DNA from: Lysobacterales bacterium 15-68-25
Lineage (GTDB): Bacteria; Pseudomonadota; Gammaproteobacteria; Xanthomonadales; Rhodanobacteraceae
Assembly: GCA_002279065.1 (NCBI GenBank)
Contig: NCKB01000007.1
Span: 62,001 to 126,000 of the forward strand
Length of the DNA stretch: 64,000 nt
Direction of reading: 5' to 3'
The notes under the pieces are model-generated. The model searched no databases, was not told the DNA's origin, and was given only the letters and a program-made list of their open reading frames with translations. The position numbers were made by a program, and so were the translations under genes. Of the stretch, positions 44,852 to 54,105 are shown in pieces. Each line of letters starts with the position of its first letter. The stretch's first letter is position 1.

Positions 44852-45537
44852 CAGAACGGCATCCATTTGGAGTTGAAGAAGCGCGACAGCCAGCCCTGGG
44901 TATTGGCGTCGGCCAGCGAGCCACGTCCGGTATAGGAAATGCGCGCATCGGCCACGCGGCTGGACGAGACGCTGTTGTCCGGGTTGATGTCCTGCGGACG
45001 CACGATGCCGGAGATGCGGATCAGCTCCTTGCCCTGGTTGATCGTCAGCCACTTCTCGCCGCGCACCACCAGGTTGCCGTTGGACAGACGCTGCGCCACG
45101 GTGACGGTGATCTGGCCGCTGAGCTGGTTGCTCTGGCTGGACGAGCCGTCGCCGGCGAAGCTGCGATCGCCGCTCAGGCCGATGCTGGCGGGGTTGCCGT
45201 TGAATGTGACCGCCTTGCCCAGCAGGGTCGGCGCGTCGAGCGAGGTCTTGTCCTTCTTGCTGGTGCTGGTGGAGGCCTTCTTGCTGGCCTGCGTGCTTTC
45301 CTGCAGCACCACGGTGAGGATGTCGCCGACGCGGTGCGCACGCGGGTCGACAAACAGCTCCATGTTCTGGTTGTCGTGGTAGATCGAGCCGTCGGCGACG
45401 GGCGTCGCGGCCGGCTCGACCGGCGCGGTGGCGGCCCACTGGGCGTCGTCGTGGGCGGGTGCCATGGTGGCGCAGCCGGCCAGGGCAAGCAGCCCCAGCG
45501 CAGAGGTACAACGGAGTATCCGGGCGATCGTGTTCAT
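44851..45537 (-). CDS. flgH: Flagellar L-ring lipoprotein
   Basis: 228 aa. The signal peptide has lipobox LALAGC (Cys22). FlgH pattern: [28 protein letters not shown] and [28 protein letters not shown]; the C-terminus is [17 protein letters not shown]. The ring sits in the outer membrane. ATG 45537 is chosen because GAGGA stands 6 nt upstream; a GTG four codons earlier overlaps the flgG stop and is the alternative. Confidence 0.95.
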   Translation of the reverse strand: MNTIARILRCTSALGLLALAGCATMAPAHDDAQWAATAPVEPAATPVADGSIYHDNQNMELFVDPRAHRVGDILTVVLQESTQASKKASTSTSKKDKTSLDAPTLLGKAVTFNGNPASIGLSGDRSFAGDGSSSQSNQLSGQITVTVAQRLSNGNLVVRGEKWLTINQGKELIRISGIVRPQDINPDNSVSSSRVADARISYTGRGSLADANTQGWLSRFFNSKWMPF

Positions 45538-45545
45538 GGTGGTCC

Positions 45546-46331
45546 TCACATCTTGTTGGTGAGGTCCTGCAGCATCTGGTCGGTGCTGCTGATGGCCTTG
45601 GAGTTCATCTCGTAGGTGCGCTGGGTCTCGATCATGTTGACCATCTCCTCCACCACGTTGACGTTGGAGGACTCCAGCGCGCCCTGCATCAGCGTGCCCA
45701 TGCCGTTGAGGCCGGGCTGGCCGGTCTGCGGCGCGCCGCTGGAGGCGGTTTCCATGTAGAGGTTGTTGCCCTTCGGCTGCAGGCCGGCCGGATTGACGAA
45801 GTCGGCCAGCTGCAGCGTACCCACCTGCACCGCCGCGGCCGAACCGCTGGTGGTGGCGGACACCGTGCCGTCGGCGCCGATGGTGATGCTCTGCACGTTG
45901 GGCGGCAGCGTGATGCCCGGATCCAGCGCATAGCCGTCGGCGGTGACCAGCTGGCCGTTGGCGTCGGTGTGCAGCGAGCCGTCGCGGGTGTACGCGATGG
46001 TGCCGTCGGGCATCGACACCTGCAGGAAACCGCGCCCCTGGATCGCCACGTCGAGCGAGTTGCCGGTCTGGCTGAGCTCGCCCTGGGTGAACAGCTTCTC
46101 GGTGCCGACCACGCGCACGCCGGTGCCCAGCATCAGGCCGGTCGGCGACAGCGTCTGCTCGGTGGTCTGCGCGCCGGGCTGGGCGCGGTTCTGGTACATC
46201 AGGTCCTGGAACGACGCACGCGAGCTCTTGAAGCCGGTGGTGTTGGCGTTGGCCAGGTTGTTGGAGATGACGTCCATGCGCGTCTGCTGCGCATCGAGGC
46301 CGGTCTTGGCGATCCAGAGGGAAGAAAGCAT
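45546..46331 (-). CDS. flgG: Flagellar distal rod protein
   Basis: 261 aa, standard length. N-terminal [31 protein letters not shown], central GRGFLQV and C-terminal [20 protein letters not shown] motifs are typical. It forms the outer part of the rod. Confidence 0.97.
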   Translation of the reverse strand: MLSSLWIAKTGLDAQQTRMDVISNNLANANTTGFKSSRASFQDLMYQNRAQPGAQTTEQTLSPTGLMLGTGVRVVGTEKLFTQGELSQTGNSLDVAIQGRGFLQVSMPDGTIAYTRDGSLHTDANGQLVTADGYALDPGITLPPNVQSITIGADGTVSATTSGSAAAVQVGTLQLADFVNPAGLQPKGNNLYMETASSGAPQTGQPGLNGMGTLMQGALESSNVNVVEEMVNMIETQRTYEMNSKAISSTDQMLQDLTNKM

Positions 46332-46366
46332 GTTCGTGGGCTCCTAACGGTGACGGCGGCCCGTCA

Positions 46367-47107
46367 TCAATTCGACTGAAGCAATTTGGATGCCGACGCG
46401 GCGTTGTCCTCGGCCGCCTTGATCGACTTGATCTGCATGTCGTACTGGCGCGAGAGCGCGATCATCTTCACCAGCTCCGACGAGGCGTTGACGTTGCTGT
46501 TCTCCAGCGCGCCGGCAGTCACCCGCACCGTGGGATCCGGAGCGGCGGTCGCGCCGCCGTCCAGGTGCATCAGGCCGTCGCCGCCCTGCACCAGCTGGGT
46601 CGGATCAGGGTTGACCAGGCGGATGCGATCCAGCGCGGCGACCGTGGCCGGGCCCTCGCCGATCGGTACGCTGGAGATCGTTCCGTCTTCACCGATGCGC
46701 AGTTGCGCGCTCGGCGGCAGGCTGATCGGCCCGCCGTTGCCCAGCACCGGATTGCCGTTGGCGTCCGTCAAAAGCCCGTCGGGCGTCAGTTGCAGATCGC
46801 CGGCACGGGTATAGCCCTCCGAACCATCGGGAGCCTGCACCGCGATCCAGCCACTCCCTTGCACCGCCACGTCCAGCGAACGGCCGGTCGTGGTGATCGA
46901 GCCGGGCGTCGTATCCACGCCGACGCCGTGGGCCACGGCGTTGATGCGCGTGGCCTCGCCCGGCCCCTGCACCGGCAGGCTCTGGAAAGCGGTGAGTTCG
47001 GCGCGGAAGCCGACCGTGGAGGCGTTGGCCAGGTTCTGGCTGACCGCCTCCTGGGCGCGCATGATCTGCGTCGCCCCGGTCATCGCCACGTAGAGGGAGT
47101 GATCCAT
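46367..47107 (-). CDS. flgF: Flagellar proximal rod protein FlgF
   Basis: 246 aa. It has MDHSLYVAMTGATQIMRAQEAVSQNLANAST at the start, then GSGWIAVQ and ASSELVKMIALSRQYDMQIKSIK at the end, typical of FlgF. It lies between flgE (9-bp gap) and flgG (35-bp gap). Confidence 0.96.
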   Translation of the reverse strand: MDHSLYVAMTGATQIMRAQEAVSQNLANASTVGFRAELTAFQSLPVQGPGEATRINAVAHGVGVDTTPGSITTTGRSLDVAVQGSGWIAVQAPDGSEGYTRAGDLQLTPDGLLTDANGNPVLGNGGPISLPPSAQLRIGEDGTISSVPIGEGPATVAALDRIRLVNPDPTQLVQGGDGLMHLDGGATAAPDPTVRVTAGALENSNVNASSELVKMIALSRQYDMQIKSIKAAEDNAASASKLLQSN

Positions 47108-47116
47108 GGCGGTCTA

Positions 47117-48334
47117 TCAGCGGCCGACGGCGTTGAACAGCGTGGTGGCCAGCGTGCTGTCGGTGCTCAGCACCTGGGCATTGGCCTGGTAGTTGCGCTG
47201 CGCCTTGATCATGTTGACCAGCTGCGCGGTGGTGTCCGAGGTATTGGACGTTTCCAGCGCACCGGACTGCAGGCTGCCAAAGGTGCCGGCGCCGGCCGTG
47301 CCCATCTGCGGCACGCCCGAGTCGCCACTGGCTGCCCAGCTGGTGTTGCCGAGCTGGCGAAGACCCTGCGCGTTGGAGAAGTTGGCGATCGCGATCTGGC
47401 CGAGCTGGGTGCTCTGGTTGTTCGAGTAGTAAGCGGTGACCACGCCCTTGGAGTCGATGTCGATGTTCGACAGCGTGCCGGCCTCGAAGCCGTTCTGTTC
47501 GATCGAGCCGGCGGCGAAGGCGGTGCCGAACTGGGTGGTGCCGCCGACGTTGAGCGACAGCGCCAGGGGGTTGGAGCCGTTACCGAGGTTGACCGGGTTG
47601 TAGGTCAAGGTGCCGTTGGCCGGCGTGGCGAGATTACCGCTGGTGTCGAAGGTCAGCGATTGCGTGCCGGCGTTGTTGCCGTCCACGTACAGATGCGCGT
47701 CCCATGCGTTGGTCGCGGTCTTCACGTAGTAGATCGTGGCCTGGTGCGATCCACCCTGCGAGTCGTACACGGTCACCGGCGTGGCGGCGTTGAAGGAGGT
47801 GGCGTCGCTGGTGCTGAACGGAGTGACCGGCACGGTGGCACTGGCCGGCAGGTTCGAGTTGAGCGTGATCAACGAGGTCGCAGTCGCGCTGCTCTGCGAG
47901 GACACCAGCTTGAGGTCGGTCAGCGTGCTGGTGTCGAAGCCGCCGATACCGTTCGGCGGATACACCTGCAGCTTGGCGCCCGTGGAAGTCTCGACGAAGT
48001 CGTCGGCGCTCTTCCGGAACGCGCCGGCACGGGTATAGACCTGGCCGCTGCCGTCGTTGACCACGAAGAAACCGTTGCCGCTGATCGCCATGTCCAGCGA
48101 GTTGTTGGTGGTCTCGATATCGCCCTGGGCGAACTGCTGCGCCACGTCCTGCAGGCGCACGCCGCTGCCGGTAGCGGTGGAGTTGAGGTTCAGGCCGGTC
48201 ACCGCGTACACGTCGGCGAATTCCGCACGCGAGCCCTTGAAGCCGGCGGTGTTGGCATTGGCGATGTTGTTGGCGATGACGTTGAGATCGGACTGCGCGG
48301 CATTGATGCCGGTGAGCGCGGTGTTCAGAGCCAT
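47117..48334 (-). CDS. flgE: Flagellar hook protein
   Basis: 405 aa. It carries rod/hook N-terminal (LTGINAAQSDLNVIANNIANANTAGFKG), GNGFFVV, and C-terminal TAQLVNMIKAQRNYQANAQVLST motifs, with a hook-specific beta region between. It is the subunit of the universal joint. Confidence 0.97.
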   Translation of the reverse strand: MALNTALTGINAAQSDLNVIANNIANANTAGFKGSRAEFADVYAVTGLNLNSTATGSGVRLQDVAQQFAQGDIETTNNSLDMAISGNGFFVVNDGSGQVYTRAGAFRKSADDFVETSTGAKLQVYPPNGIGGFDTSTLTDLKLVSSQSSATATSLITLNSNLPASATVPVTPFSTSDATSFNAATPVTVYDSQGGSHQATIYYVKTATNAWDAHLYVDGNNAGTQSLTFDTSGNLATPANGTLTYNPVNLGNGSNPLALSLNVGGTTQFGTAFAAGSIEQNGFEAGTLSNIDIDSKGVVTAYYSNNQSTQLGQIAIANFSNAQGLRQLGNTSWAASGDSGVPQMGTAGAGTFGSLQSGALETSNTSDTTAQLVNMIKAQRNYQANAQVLSTDSTLATTLFNAVGR

Positions 48335-48373
48335 GGGGTGTTCCTCGATGAGAAGTGGGATGCCACGCGTGCG

Positions 48374-49057
48374 TCAGAGAATCTGGGCCACCTGGCTGAG
48401 CGCGACGCCACCGACGCCAGCCACCTGCAGGTACGTGCCGACGCTGCTGCCGCCGTAGCCCACAGCGGTCACCTTGCCGGCGACATAGGTATCGAACGCC
48501 GTGTCGCCGTGGGCGGCCGCGATCGAGTAGCTGCCCGAGGGCAGTTGGTTGCCGGCGTTGTCCTTGCCGTCCCAGCTGAACTGGGTGAGTCCGGAGCTGG
48601 TTGCGTCCACGGTCATCGTGCGCACCACGTTGCCGCCGGCATCCAGGACGTTGACGGCCATGGCGCCGGGGGCGGTGACGTTGGCGGCACCGGTGACGCT
48701 GCCGCCCGAGTACTGCACGGTCGAGGTCGGCACCATCACTTCGCGGTTGACCAGGTTCGACGAGCCGAGCACCTGCGAGGTCTGCAGCGCGCCGTTCACC
48801 GTGGCGTTGAGGGTCTGCACCGAACTGACCATGTCCTGGGTGGACTGCAGCTGGCTGAACTGCGCCATCTGCGAGACGAACTGGGTGTTGTCCACCGGGT
48901 GCGTCGGGTCCTGCGCCTGCAGCTGCGCGGTCATCAGCTTGAGGAAGTCGGCCTGGCTCATGCTGCCGGCCTTGGCCGCGCTGCTGATCTGGCTGGCGGC
49001 GCCGGCGCCGGTGGCGGCACTGGCCGAGCCGATGGTGTTGGCGGTGTTGATGGTCAT
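48374..49057 (-). CDS. flgD: Flagellar hook assembly scaffold
   Basis: 227 aa. The N-terminal MSQADFLKLMTAQLQAQDPTHPVDNTQFVSQMAQFSQLQ is diagnostic, and a FlgD-type Ig/Tudor C-terminal half follows (FSWDGKDNAGNQLPSGSYSI). It caps the growing hook. Confidence 0.96.
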   Translation of the reverse strand: MTINTANTIGSASAATGAGAASQISSAAKAGSMSQADFLKLMTAQLQAQDPTHPVDNTQFVSQMAQFSQLQSTQDMVSSVQTLNATVNGALQTSQVLGSSNLVNREVMVPTSTVQYSGGSVTGAANVTAPGAMAVNVLDAGGNVVRTMTVDATSSGLTQFSWDGKDNAGNQLPSGSYSIAAAHGDTAFDTYVAGKVTAVGYGGSSVGTYLQVAGVGGVALSQVAQIL

Positions 49058-49076
49058 GCGCGTGCTCCGAAAGGGC

Positions 49077-49508
49077 TTACTTGCCCAGGTCCAGGGTCTT
49101 CACCATCAACTGCTTGGTGGTGTTCATCACCTCGACGTTGTTCTGGTAGGAACGCGAGGCGGAAATCATGTTGACCAGCTCGTCCACCGGATTGACGTTG
49201 CTGCCGTAGACGTAACCGTTGGCGTCGGCCATGGGGTTGCCGGGCTCGTAGCGGCTGGGGATCGCCGCCTGGCTCTCGGTGACGCCGTCGACCTTGACGC
49301 CGGTGGCACCGCCATCGGCGCCGATGCCGAACTGGCCGTCGACCTGCTGCTTGACCGCGGCGAACAGCGGCTCGCGGGCGCGGTACGCGCCCTGCGGCGT
49401 GCTGGACACGCTGTCGGCGTTGGCCAGGTTGCTGGCCACGGTATTCAGCCGCAGCGTCTGCGCGGCCATGCCCGAACCGGCGGTATCGAAGATCTTGAAC
49501 ATCGACAT
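49077..49508 (-). CDS. flgC: Flagellar proximal rod protein FlgC
   Basis: 143 aa. It starts MSMFKIFDTAGSGMAAQTLRLNTVASNLANADS and ends VNPVDELVNMISASRSYQNNVEVMNTTKQLM, typical for FlgC. The ATG at 49508 is fixed by the conserved N-terminus; its first bases lie 5 bp past the flgB stop. Confidence 0.96.
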   Translation of the reverse strand: MSMFKIFDTAGSGMAAQTLRLNTVASNLANADSVSSTPQGAYRAREPLFAAVKQQVDGQFGIGADGGATGVKVDGVTESQAAIPSRYEPGNPMADANGYVYGSNVNPVDELVNMISASRSYQNNVEVMNTTKQLMVKTLDLGK

Positions 49509-49513
49509 GGCGA

Positions 49514-49909
49514 TTACCCCGTGATGGCGGTGCGCAGCATGCGGATCTGCGCGGTGATGAAGGCCAGGCTGGCCTGGTAGTGCACGCCGTTGGCGGCGAA
49601 ATTGGCCTGCTCGACCTGTTCGTCGACGGTGTTGCCGTCCATGCTCGGCTGGCTCGGGTTGCGCCACAGCAGCTTGTCGGCCTGCTGCGCGACCGGGTCG
49701 ATCTGGCCCGCCGAGGGTGCGCTCAGCGGCAACTGCCCGTCTGACTGTCCGCTGGCCTGCTCCAGCGCGGCACGGAAATCGATGTCGCGCGCCTTGTAGC
49801 CGGGGGTGTCGGCGTTGGCCAGGTTGCTGGCCAGCACCTCGCTGCGGCGCTGCCAGAGGCCCAGCGCCTGGGTGTGGATGCCGAACAGGTTGTCCAGGGG
49901 TGCGCTCAT
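49514..49909 (-). CDS. flgB: Flagellar proximal rod protein FlgB
   Basis: 131 aa. It has LGLWQRRSEVLASNLANADTPGYKARDIDF and the C-terminal FlgB helix (NFAANGVHYQASLAFITAQIRML). GGAGG precedes ATG 49909. It is first of the flgBCDEFGHIJKL operon, directly behind a sigma-54 promoter. Confidence 0.96.
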   Translation of the reverse strand: MSAPLDNLFGIHTQALGLWQRRSEVLASNLANADTPGYKARDIDFRAALEQASGQSDGQLPLSAPSAGQIDPVAQQADKLLWRNPSQPSMDGNTVDEQVEQANFAANGVHYQASLAFITAQIRMLRTAITG

Positions 49910-49949
49910 GACTAGCCTCCGCACGGCAACGGGCCGCACGGGGCTGGAG

Positions 49950-49964
49950 GCAATTCGCGTGCCA
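49950..49964 (-). promoter_or_regulatory. Sigma-54 promoter of the flgB operon
   Basis: On the minus strand TGGCACG-CGAA-TTGC, a perfect consensus match, 40 bp before the flgB ATG. Confidence 0.85.
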
Positions 49965-50083
49965 TGGGCCTGAAACCCGCGTCAGATCGCGGGTTTACGG
50001 CCGCTCAGCGGTTTTGGCAGTCGCGCCGGAGACGGTTTTCCGACGCCGCTTCTGGCGTCGTGGCGACGGCGCGCCGTCCCGGA

Positions 50084-51001
50084 TCAGGCCGGCAGCAGAT
50101 CGAGCACCGCCTGGGCGAGCTGGTCGGGCTGGAACTTGGCGATGAAGCGGTCGGCCGCGACCTCCCTCACCATCGCCTCGTTGAAGATGCCGCTGATCGA
50201 ACTGTGCAGAACCACCTTGAGCTGGCGCAGCGCCGGCTCCTCGCGGATCGCCCGGGTCAGCGCGTAGCCGTCCATCTGCGGCATCTCGATGTCCGACACC
50301 ACCAGGTTGATGCGCTCGGACGGATCCGCGTCGATCAGCTCGCGCAGCTTGGCCAGTGCACGCACGCCATCTTCGGCCAGCACGCACTCGATGTTCATCT
50401 GCTTGAACACACCCTCGATCTGGCGTCGCGCCACGATCGAATCGTCCGCCACCAGCACCCGGCGCGGGCTCATCGCATGGCCATCCACGGCACGCTGCAT
50501 GTGCGGCGACAGCTCGCCGGGCACGCCATGGATGCTGGCCAGCACGTGTTCGACATCGACCACCGCCACCAGCGCGCCATCGACCCGGGTGATCGCGTTG
50601 ACCTTGGTACCGAAGCCCAGTGCGGGCTCCGGCGTGGTCAGCGATTCGCCGGCGCAATGGACCATGTGCTTGAGGTCAGCGACCAGGAAGCCCTGCACGC
50701 TGCGACTGAACTCGGTCACCAGCAGGTGCGCCGAGGGCTCGTCCCGCAGGGGTGCGTAGCCAAGGGCGGCAGCCATGTCGATCACCGGAATGGTCTGGCC
50801 GCGGTAGTCACAGGTGCCGGCAATCAGCGGATGCGCGCCGGGCATGCGCTCCAGCGGCGGGCGACGCAACACCTCGCGCACCTTGAATACGTTGATGCCG
50901 AACAGTTGCGGCTCGCCGAGGCGGAACAGCAGCATGGCCACGCGGTTGTGGCCCGCCAGGCGGGTGTGACGTTCGACGCTCTCTAGCAGCGCACCACTCA
51001 T
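50084..51001 (-). CDS. cheV: Chemotaxis coupling protein CheV
   Basis: 305 aa. An N-terminal CheW-like domain ([38 protein letters not shown]) is followed by a C-terminal receiver domain ([14 protein letters not shown]; phosphorylation Asp in [15 protein letters not shown]). It couples receptors to CheA and takes phosphate as a sink. ATG 51001 has GAGGA upstream. It is divergent from the soluble receptor gene, with a sigma-28 promoter. Confidence 0.95.
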   Translation of the reverse strand: MSGALLESVERHTRLAGHNRVAMLLFRLGEPQLFGINVFKVREVLRRPPLERMPGAHPLIAGTCDYRGQTIPVIDMAAALGYAPLRDEPSAHLLVTEFSRSVQGFLVADLKHMVHCAGESLTTPEPALGFGTKVNAITRVDGALVAVVDVEHVLASIHGVPGELSPHMQRAVDGHAMSPRRVLVADDSIVARRQIEGVFKQMNIECVLAEDGVRALAKLRELIDADPSERINLVVSDIEMPQMDGYALTRAIREEPALRQLKVVLHSSISGIFNEAMVREVAADRFIAKFQPDQLAQAVLDLLPA

Positions 51002-51049
51002 GCGGTGTTTCCTCAAGGCCGGGGCACCGCGCGCGCGGTGGACAACGTC

Positions 51050-51076
51050 GTATCGGCCGCGCGCCTCGGCGCTTGA
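51050..51076 (-). promoter_or_regulatory. Sigma-28 promoter of cheV
   Basis: On the minus strand TCAAGCGC-N11-GCCGATAC against TAAAGTTT-N11-GCCGATAA; the -10 is 7/8 with exact spacing. Confidence 0.7.
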
Positions 51077-51096
51077 GCCGGCCGTCGGACGGGCGA

Positions 51097-51112
51097 TGGC
51101 ATGTGCCTTGCT
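51097..51112 (+). promoter_or_regulatory. Sigma-54 promoter of the chemoreceptor-flgA pair
   Basis: TGGCATG-TGCC-TTGCT against TGGCACG-N4-TTGCA, on the plus strand about 65 bp before the receptor start. It lies 20 bp from the oppositely oriented sigma-28 site of cheV. Confidence 0.75.
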
Positions 51113-51176
51113 TGCTCAAGTTCCATCGCCAGCGGCCGATCCTGCGCTGGACAATTCGAAGAGGAAACACCCGTCC

Positions 51177-52484
51177 ATGAGCTTCATCCGCAGCCAGCAT
51201 CTGGCCGCCTTCGTCCAGGCCGCCACCCGCGGCGACGAGGCCCAACTCGCCCGGCTCGGCACCCGGCATCCGGCCTTGGCCGAGGCGCTGGCGCCCCTGC
51301 TGAAGCTGACCGCGCCACGGCCACCCGCCGGCGTCGCGCTGCAGACCATCGAGCAGCAGAGCCTGCTGCTCGGCTCGGCCCAGCAGCTCGCGCGCGAGCA
51401 GGTGGCGATGGAGGACTCCGCCCGCGAGTGCCGCGACAGCGTCGGCCGATTGACGGACGGCAGCGCCGGGATCTCGACGGCACTGCAGCAGGTGGCCGCC
51501 GGCCTGGACAGCGCCGGCCAGGCCGGCCACGCCAGTGCCGGCAACGTCAGCGAGCTGGATGGCCAGCTGCGCCTGCTGCGAAGCGCCATGGCGGCGATGA
51601 ACCGCAACCAGAACAAGCTGGCCGAGCAGGTGGAACAGATCCGCAAGCTCACCGGTACCGTGCAGGAAATCGCCCATCAGACCAACCTGGTCGCCCTCAA
51701 CGCAGCGATCGAGGCGGCCCGTGCCGGCGAGGCCGGCCGCGGTTTCGCGGTGGTCGCCGACGAGGTCAAGCAGCTGGCCGAAAAGACCGCCCTGACCACG
51801 ACCGAGATCGAGGCCGTGACCGGCTCGATCGGCGAGTTTTCGCTGCAGCTGGACGGCGACGTGCGCCAGGGCATGCAGCGACTGGATCGCGCCCAGCAGG
51901 GCGTCGGCCAGGCCGATGCCTCGCTGCAGCGCGGGGCCGAGGCGCTGCAGCTGGCCCGCGAGCGGATCGCCAGCCTGCGCCAGAACCACGATGCCCAGCA
52001 CGTGCGCGCCACCGGCGCACAGGCGACCCTCGGCGCGCTGCAGCGGCGCAGCACCGAGGCACGTCGCCAGGCCGAAGTGCTGGCCCGCTCCGCCCTGCTC
52101 TCGCAGCGGCTGGGCCTGGAATGGCTGGAGGGCAGCAGCGGCAAGGACCCGGCGGCGCTCAGCCTGACCGTGCGCGAGTCGGCCCAGGGCATGCGCCAGG
52201 CGATGGAACTGGCACTGGCCGAACCGGCGGCGCTCGATCGCCGCTGGTTCGACACCCACGCACTGCAGCGCGCACTGGAGCGCCTGCTTGCCCTGCAGGG
52301 AGCGACCCCGGTCGCCGCCGGCATGCTCGAGACCTGCCAGCGACTGGGCGAGCGCGGCAGCGCATTCGTCGACCTGCTGTGCGAAGGCCGCAAGTCCGAG
52401 GCGGGCGCGCTCACGGCCCCGCTCGAGGCCGAGCGCGAGGCGTTGGTCAACCAGTTGGCCCAGCTGCTCGCAAACGAAGCATGA
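51177..52484 (+). CDS. Soluble methyl-accepting chemotaxis-type protein
   Basis: 435 aa without signal peptide or membrane helix. The middle carries the receptor signalling tip ([39 protein letters not shown], about 160-200) within long coiled coils. The N-terminal ~90 residues and C-terminal ~120 ([37 protein letters not shown]) match no domain I recognise; the CZB zinc motif is absent. It should signal to CheA from the cytoplasm. The ATG at 51177 has GAGGAA upstream. Its stop overlaps the flgA start (ATGA). The ligand is unknown. Confidence 0.85.
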   Translation: MSFIRSQHLAAFVQAATRGDEAQLARLGTRHPALAEALAPLLKLTAPRPPAGVALQTIEQQSLLLGSAQQLAREQVAMEDSARECRDSVGRLTDGSAGISTALQQVAAGLDSAGQAGHASAGNVSELDGQLRLLRSAMAAMNRNQNKLAEQVEQIRKLTGTVQEIAHQTNLVALNAAIEAARAGEAGRGFAVVADEVKQLAEKTALTTTEIEAVTGSIGEFSLQLDGDVRQGMQRLDRAQQGVGQADASLQRGAEALQLARERIASLRQNHDAQHVRATGAQATLGALQRRSTEARRQAEVLARSALLSQRLGLEWLEGSSGKDPAALSLTVRESAQGMRQAMELALAEPAALDRRWFDTHALQRALERLLALQGATPVAAGMLETCQRLGERGSAFVDLLCEGRKSEAGALTAPLEAEREALVNQLAQLLANEA

Positions 52485-53170
52485 GGCATCGCATCCTGCC
52501 ACCGCTGGGCGCCCTGCTGGCGCTGGCCGCCCTGCCCGCCGCAGCGGGCGGCGACCCGGTCAGCGCGTTCGCGCAGCGTTGGCTGGTGCAGCAGTACTCC
52601 GCCCCCGGCAGCCGGGTCGTGGCGCAGGCCACCCCCGTCGACCCGCGGCTGGCCTTGGCCGACTGCCGCGGCATGATGGCCGCCAGCCTGCCTCCCAACC
52701 TGCCGCCACGACCGCGGATGAGCGTGCAGGTGCGCTGCACCGTCGGCACCGGTTGGTCGGTGCGCATCCCGGTGAGCCTGCAGATCTTCCGCGAGGTACT
52801 CGTCACCGATCGCCCGCTGCAGCGGGGCGACGGCATCCAGCCGGGCGACGTGCGCACCGAGTCGCGCGACATTACCCGCCTCGGCTATGGCTACATCGAC
52901 AGCCTGGACCAGGTTGCCGGCCGCACCCTGGCCCGGCCGCTGCCGCCGGGCAGCGTGCTGACCCCGTCGGCACTCGGCGGACGCGACATGGTCCGCGCCG
53001 GCGACCATGTCGCCGTGGTGGCCGATCTGGGCGGGATCGAGGTCCGCGCCGGCGGCATCGCACTGGGCAGCGGCGACAACGGCGCCCGGCTGCAGGTGCG
53101 CAACGAAAGCTCCGGACGCGTGATCGATGCCATGGTCCGCGGCCCCGGCGAAGTATTGGCGCTACCTTAG
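52481..53170 (+). CDS. flgA: Flagellar P-ring assembly chaperone
   Basis: 229 aa. The signal peptide ([23 protein letters not shown]) is followed by the SAF-like domain: [63 protein letters not shown]. It helps FlgI assemble in the periplasm. Its ATG overlaps the receptor gene stop by 4 bp. Confidence 0.94.
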   Translation: MRHRILPPLGALLALAALPAAAGGDPVSAFAQRWLVQQYSAPGSRVVAQATPVDPRLALADCRGMMAASLPPNLPPRPRMSVQVRCTVGTGWSVRIPVSLQIFREVLVTDRPLQRGDGIQPGDVRTESRDITRLGYGYIDSLDQVAGRTLARPLPPGSVLTPSALGGRDMVRAGDHVAVVADLGGIEVRAGGIALGSGDNGARLQVRNESSGRVIDAMVRGPGEVLALP

Positions 53171-53199
53171 GCCGCGAAAAGAATTTGACTGGCCTGGCC

Positions 53200-53226
53200 T
53201 AAAGTTTCTGCGCAACCGGCCGATTC
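53200..53226 (+). promoter_or_regulatory. Sigma-28 promoter of flgMN
   Basis: TAAAGTTT-N11-GCCGATTC: the -35 is perfect and the -10 is 6/8, with exact spacing. It begins 30 bp after the flgA stop and gives FlgM a FliA-driven source, as in enteric bacteria. Confidence 0.88.
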
Positions 53227-53264
53227 CGGGGACACAGGGGCTCATACGAGCAGAGAAAACACCC

Positions 53265-53606
53265 ATGAATACGACGATTTCCAACAACGGCCTGCCCAAG
53301 CTTCCGCAGGCGAACGTCAGCCAGGGCAGCAGCGCCCAGGCCGGCGCTGCCGCCGCGGGTCAGACCGATGCCACCGGCGGTGCCGCAGGTGGGGTGGACA
53401 AGGTCAACCTGACCGACTCGGCCCGCGCCCTGCAGCAGGCCTCCCGCTCCGGCGACGCCTCGCCGATCGATACGGCCAAGGTGGAGCGCATCCGCCAGGC
53501 ACTGGCGTCGGGTACCTACCAGGTGAACCCCGAGCGCATCGCCGACGGCATGCTCTCGATGGAACAGCAGATGGCCGGCACCAAGCCGGCGGCCGGCGGC
53601 GCATGA
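53265..53606 (+). CDS. flgM: Anti-sigma-28 factor
   Basis: 113 aa. A flexible Ala/Gly/Gln-rich N-terminus precedes the conserved C-terminal helices (VDKVNLTDSARALQQ; IDTAKVERIRQALASGTYQVNPERIADGML). It binds FliA until it is exported through the finished hook. ATG 53265 is chosen because the preceding in-frame codons include the promoter. Its stop overlaps flgN (ATGA). Confidence 0.95.
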   Translation: MNTTISNNGLPKLPQANVSQGSSAQAGAAAAGQTDATGGAAGGVDKVNLTDSARALQQASRSGDASPIDTAKVERIRQALASGTYQVNPERIADGMLSMEQQMAGTKPAAGGA

Positions 53607-54049
53607 GCACCGGTCTGCAGGTTGGCCTGGACGGCGCCCTGAGCGCCGTGCTGGACGACATGCAGAAGGCGCTGGCCGACCTGGCTGGCGTACTGGAAGA
53701 CGAGCGCACTGCCCTGCTTGCCGCCGACGTCGCGGCACTGGACTCGGCCGGCGGCCGAAAGCAGGAACTGGTGCAGTCACTCGAGAGACTCGATACCGAA
53801 CGGCTGCAGCTCGGCCGCGCCGCACCGGCGGCTGCCCTGGCGCTGGAACCGCGCTGGCAATCGCTGTTGCCGACGCTGGCAGCCTGCCGCGACATGAACC
53901 AACGGAACGGCCTGTTGGTCGGCCAGCGGCTCGACAGCACCCGCAGGGCACTGTCGATACTGACCGGACAGGAAACGGACGGCGGGGTCTACGGGCGAAT
54001 GGGCGGCCTGCATCTGCGCTCGCGCTCGCAGCCCCTGGCCGAAGCCTGA
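53603..54049 (+). CDS. flgN: FlgK/FlgL export chaperone
   Basis: 148 aa, helical, with the FlgN pattern (LADLAGVLEDERTALLAADVAALDSAGGRKQELVQSLERLDTERLQL; CRDMNQRNGLLVGQRL). It carries FlgK and FlgL to the export gate. It is coupled to flgM by a 4-bp overlap. Confidence 0.9.
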   Translation: MSTGLQVGLDGALSAVLDDMQKALADLAGVLEDERTALLAADVAALDSAGGRKQELVQSLERLDTERLQLGRAAPAAALALEPRWQSLLPTLAACRDMNQRNGLLVGQRLDSTRRALSILTGQETDGGVYGRMGGLHLRSRSQPLAEA

Positions 54050-54105
54050 AACGATGAATTCCGCGGGGCACCCCAGCCCCGCACGCACGCGCGAAGCCTC
54101 CCCCC

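Noticed and set aside
43095..44948. A 617-codon frame overlapping flgJ and flgI in another frame
   Set aside because: Its product is compositionally biased and the true genes are clear.
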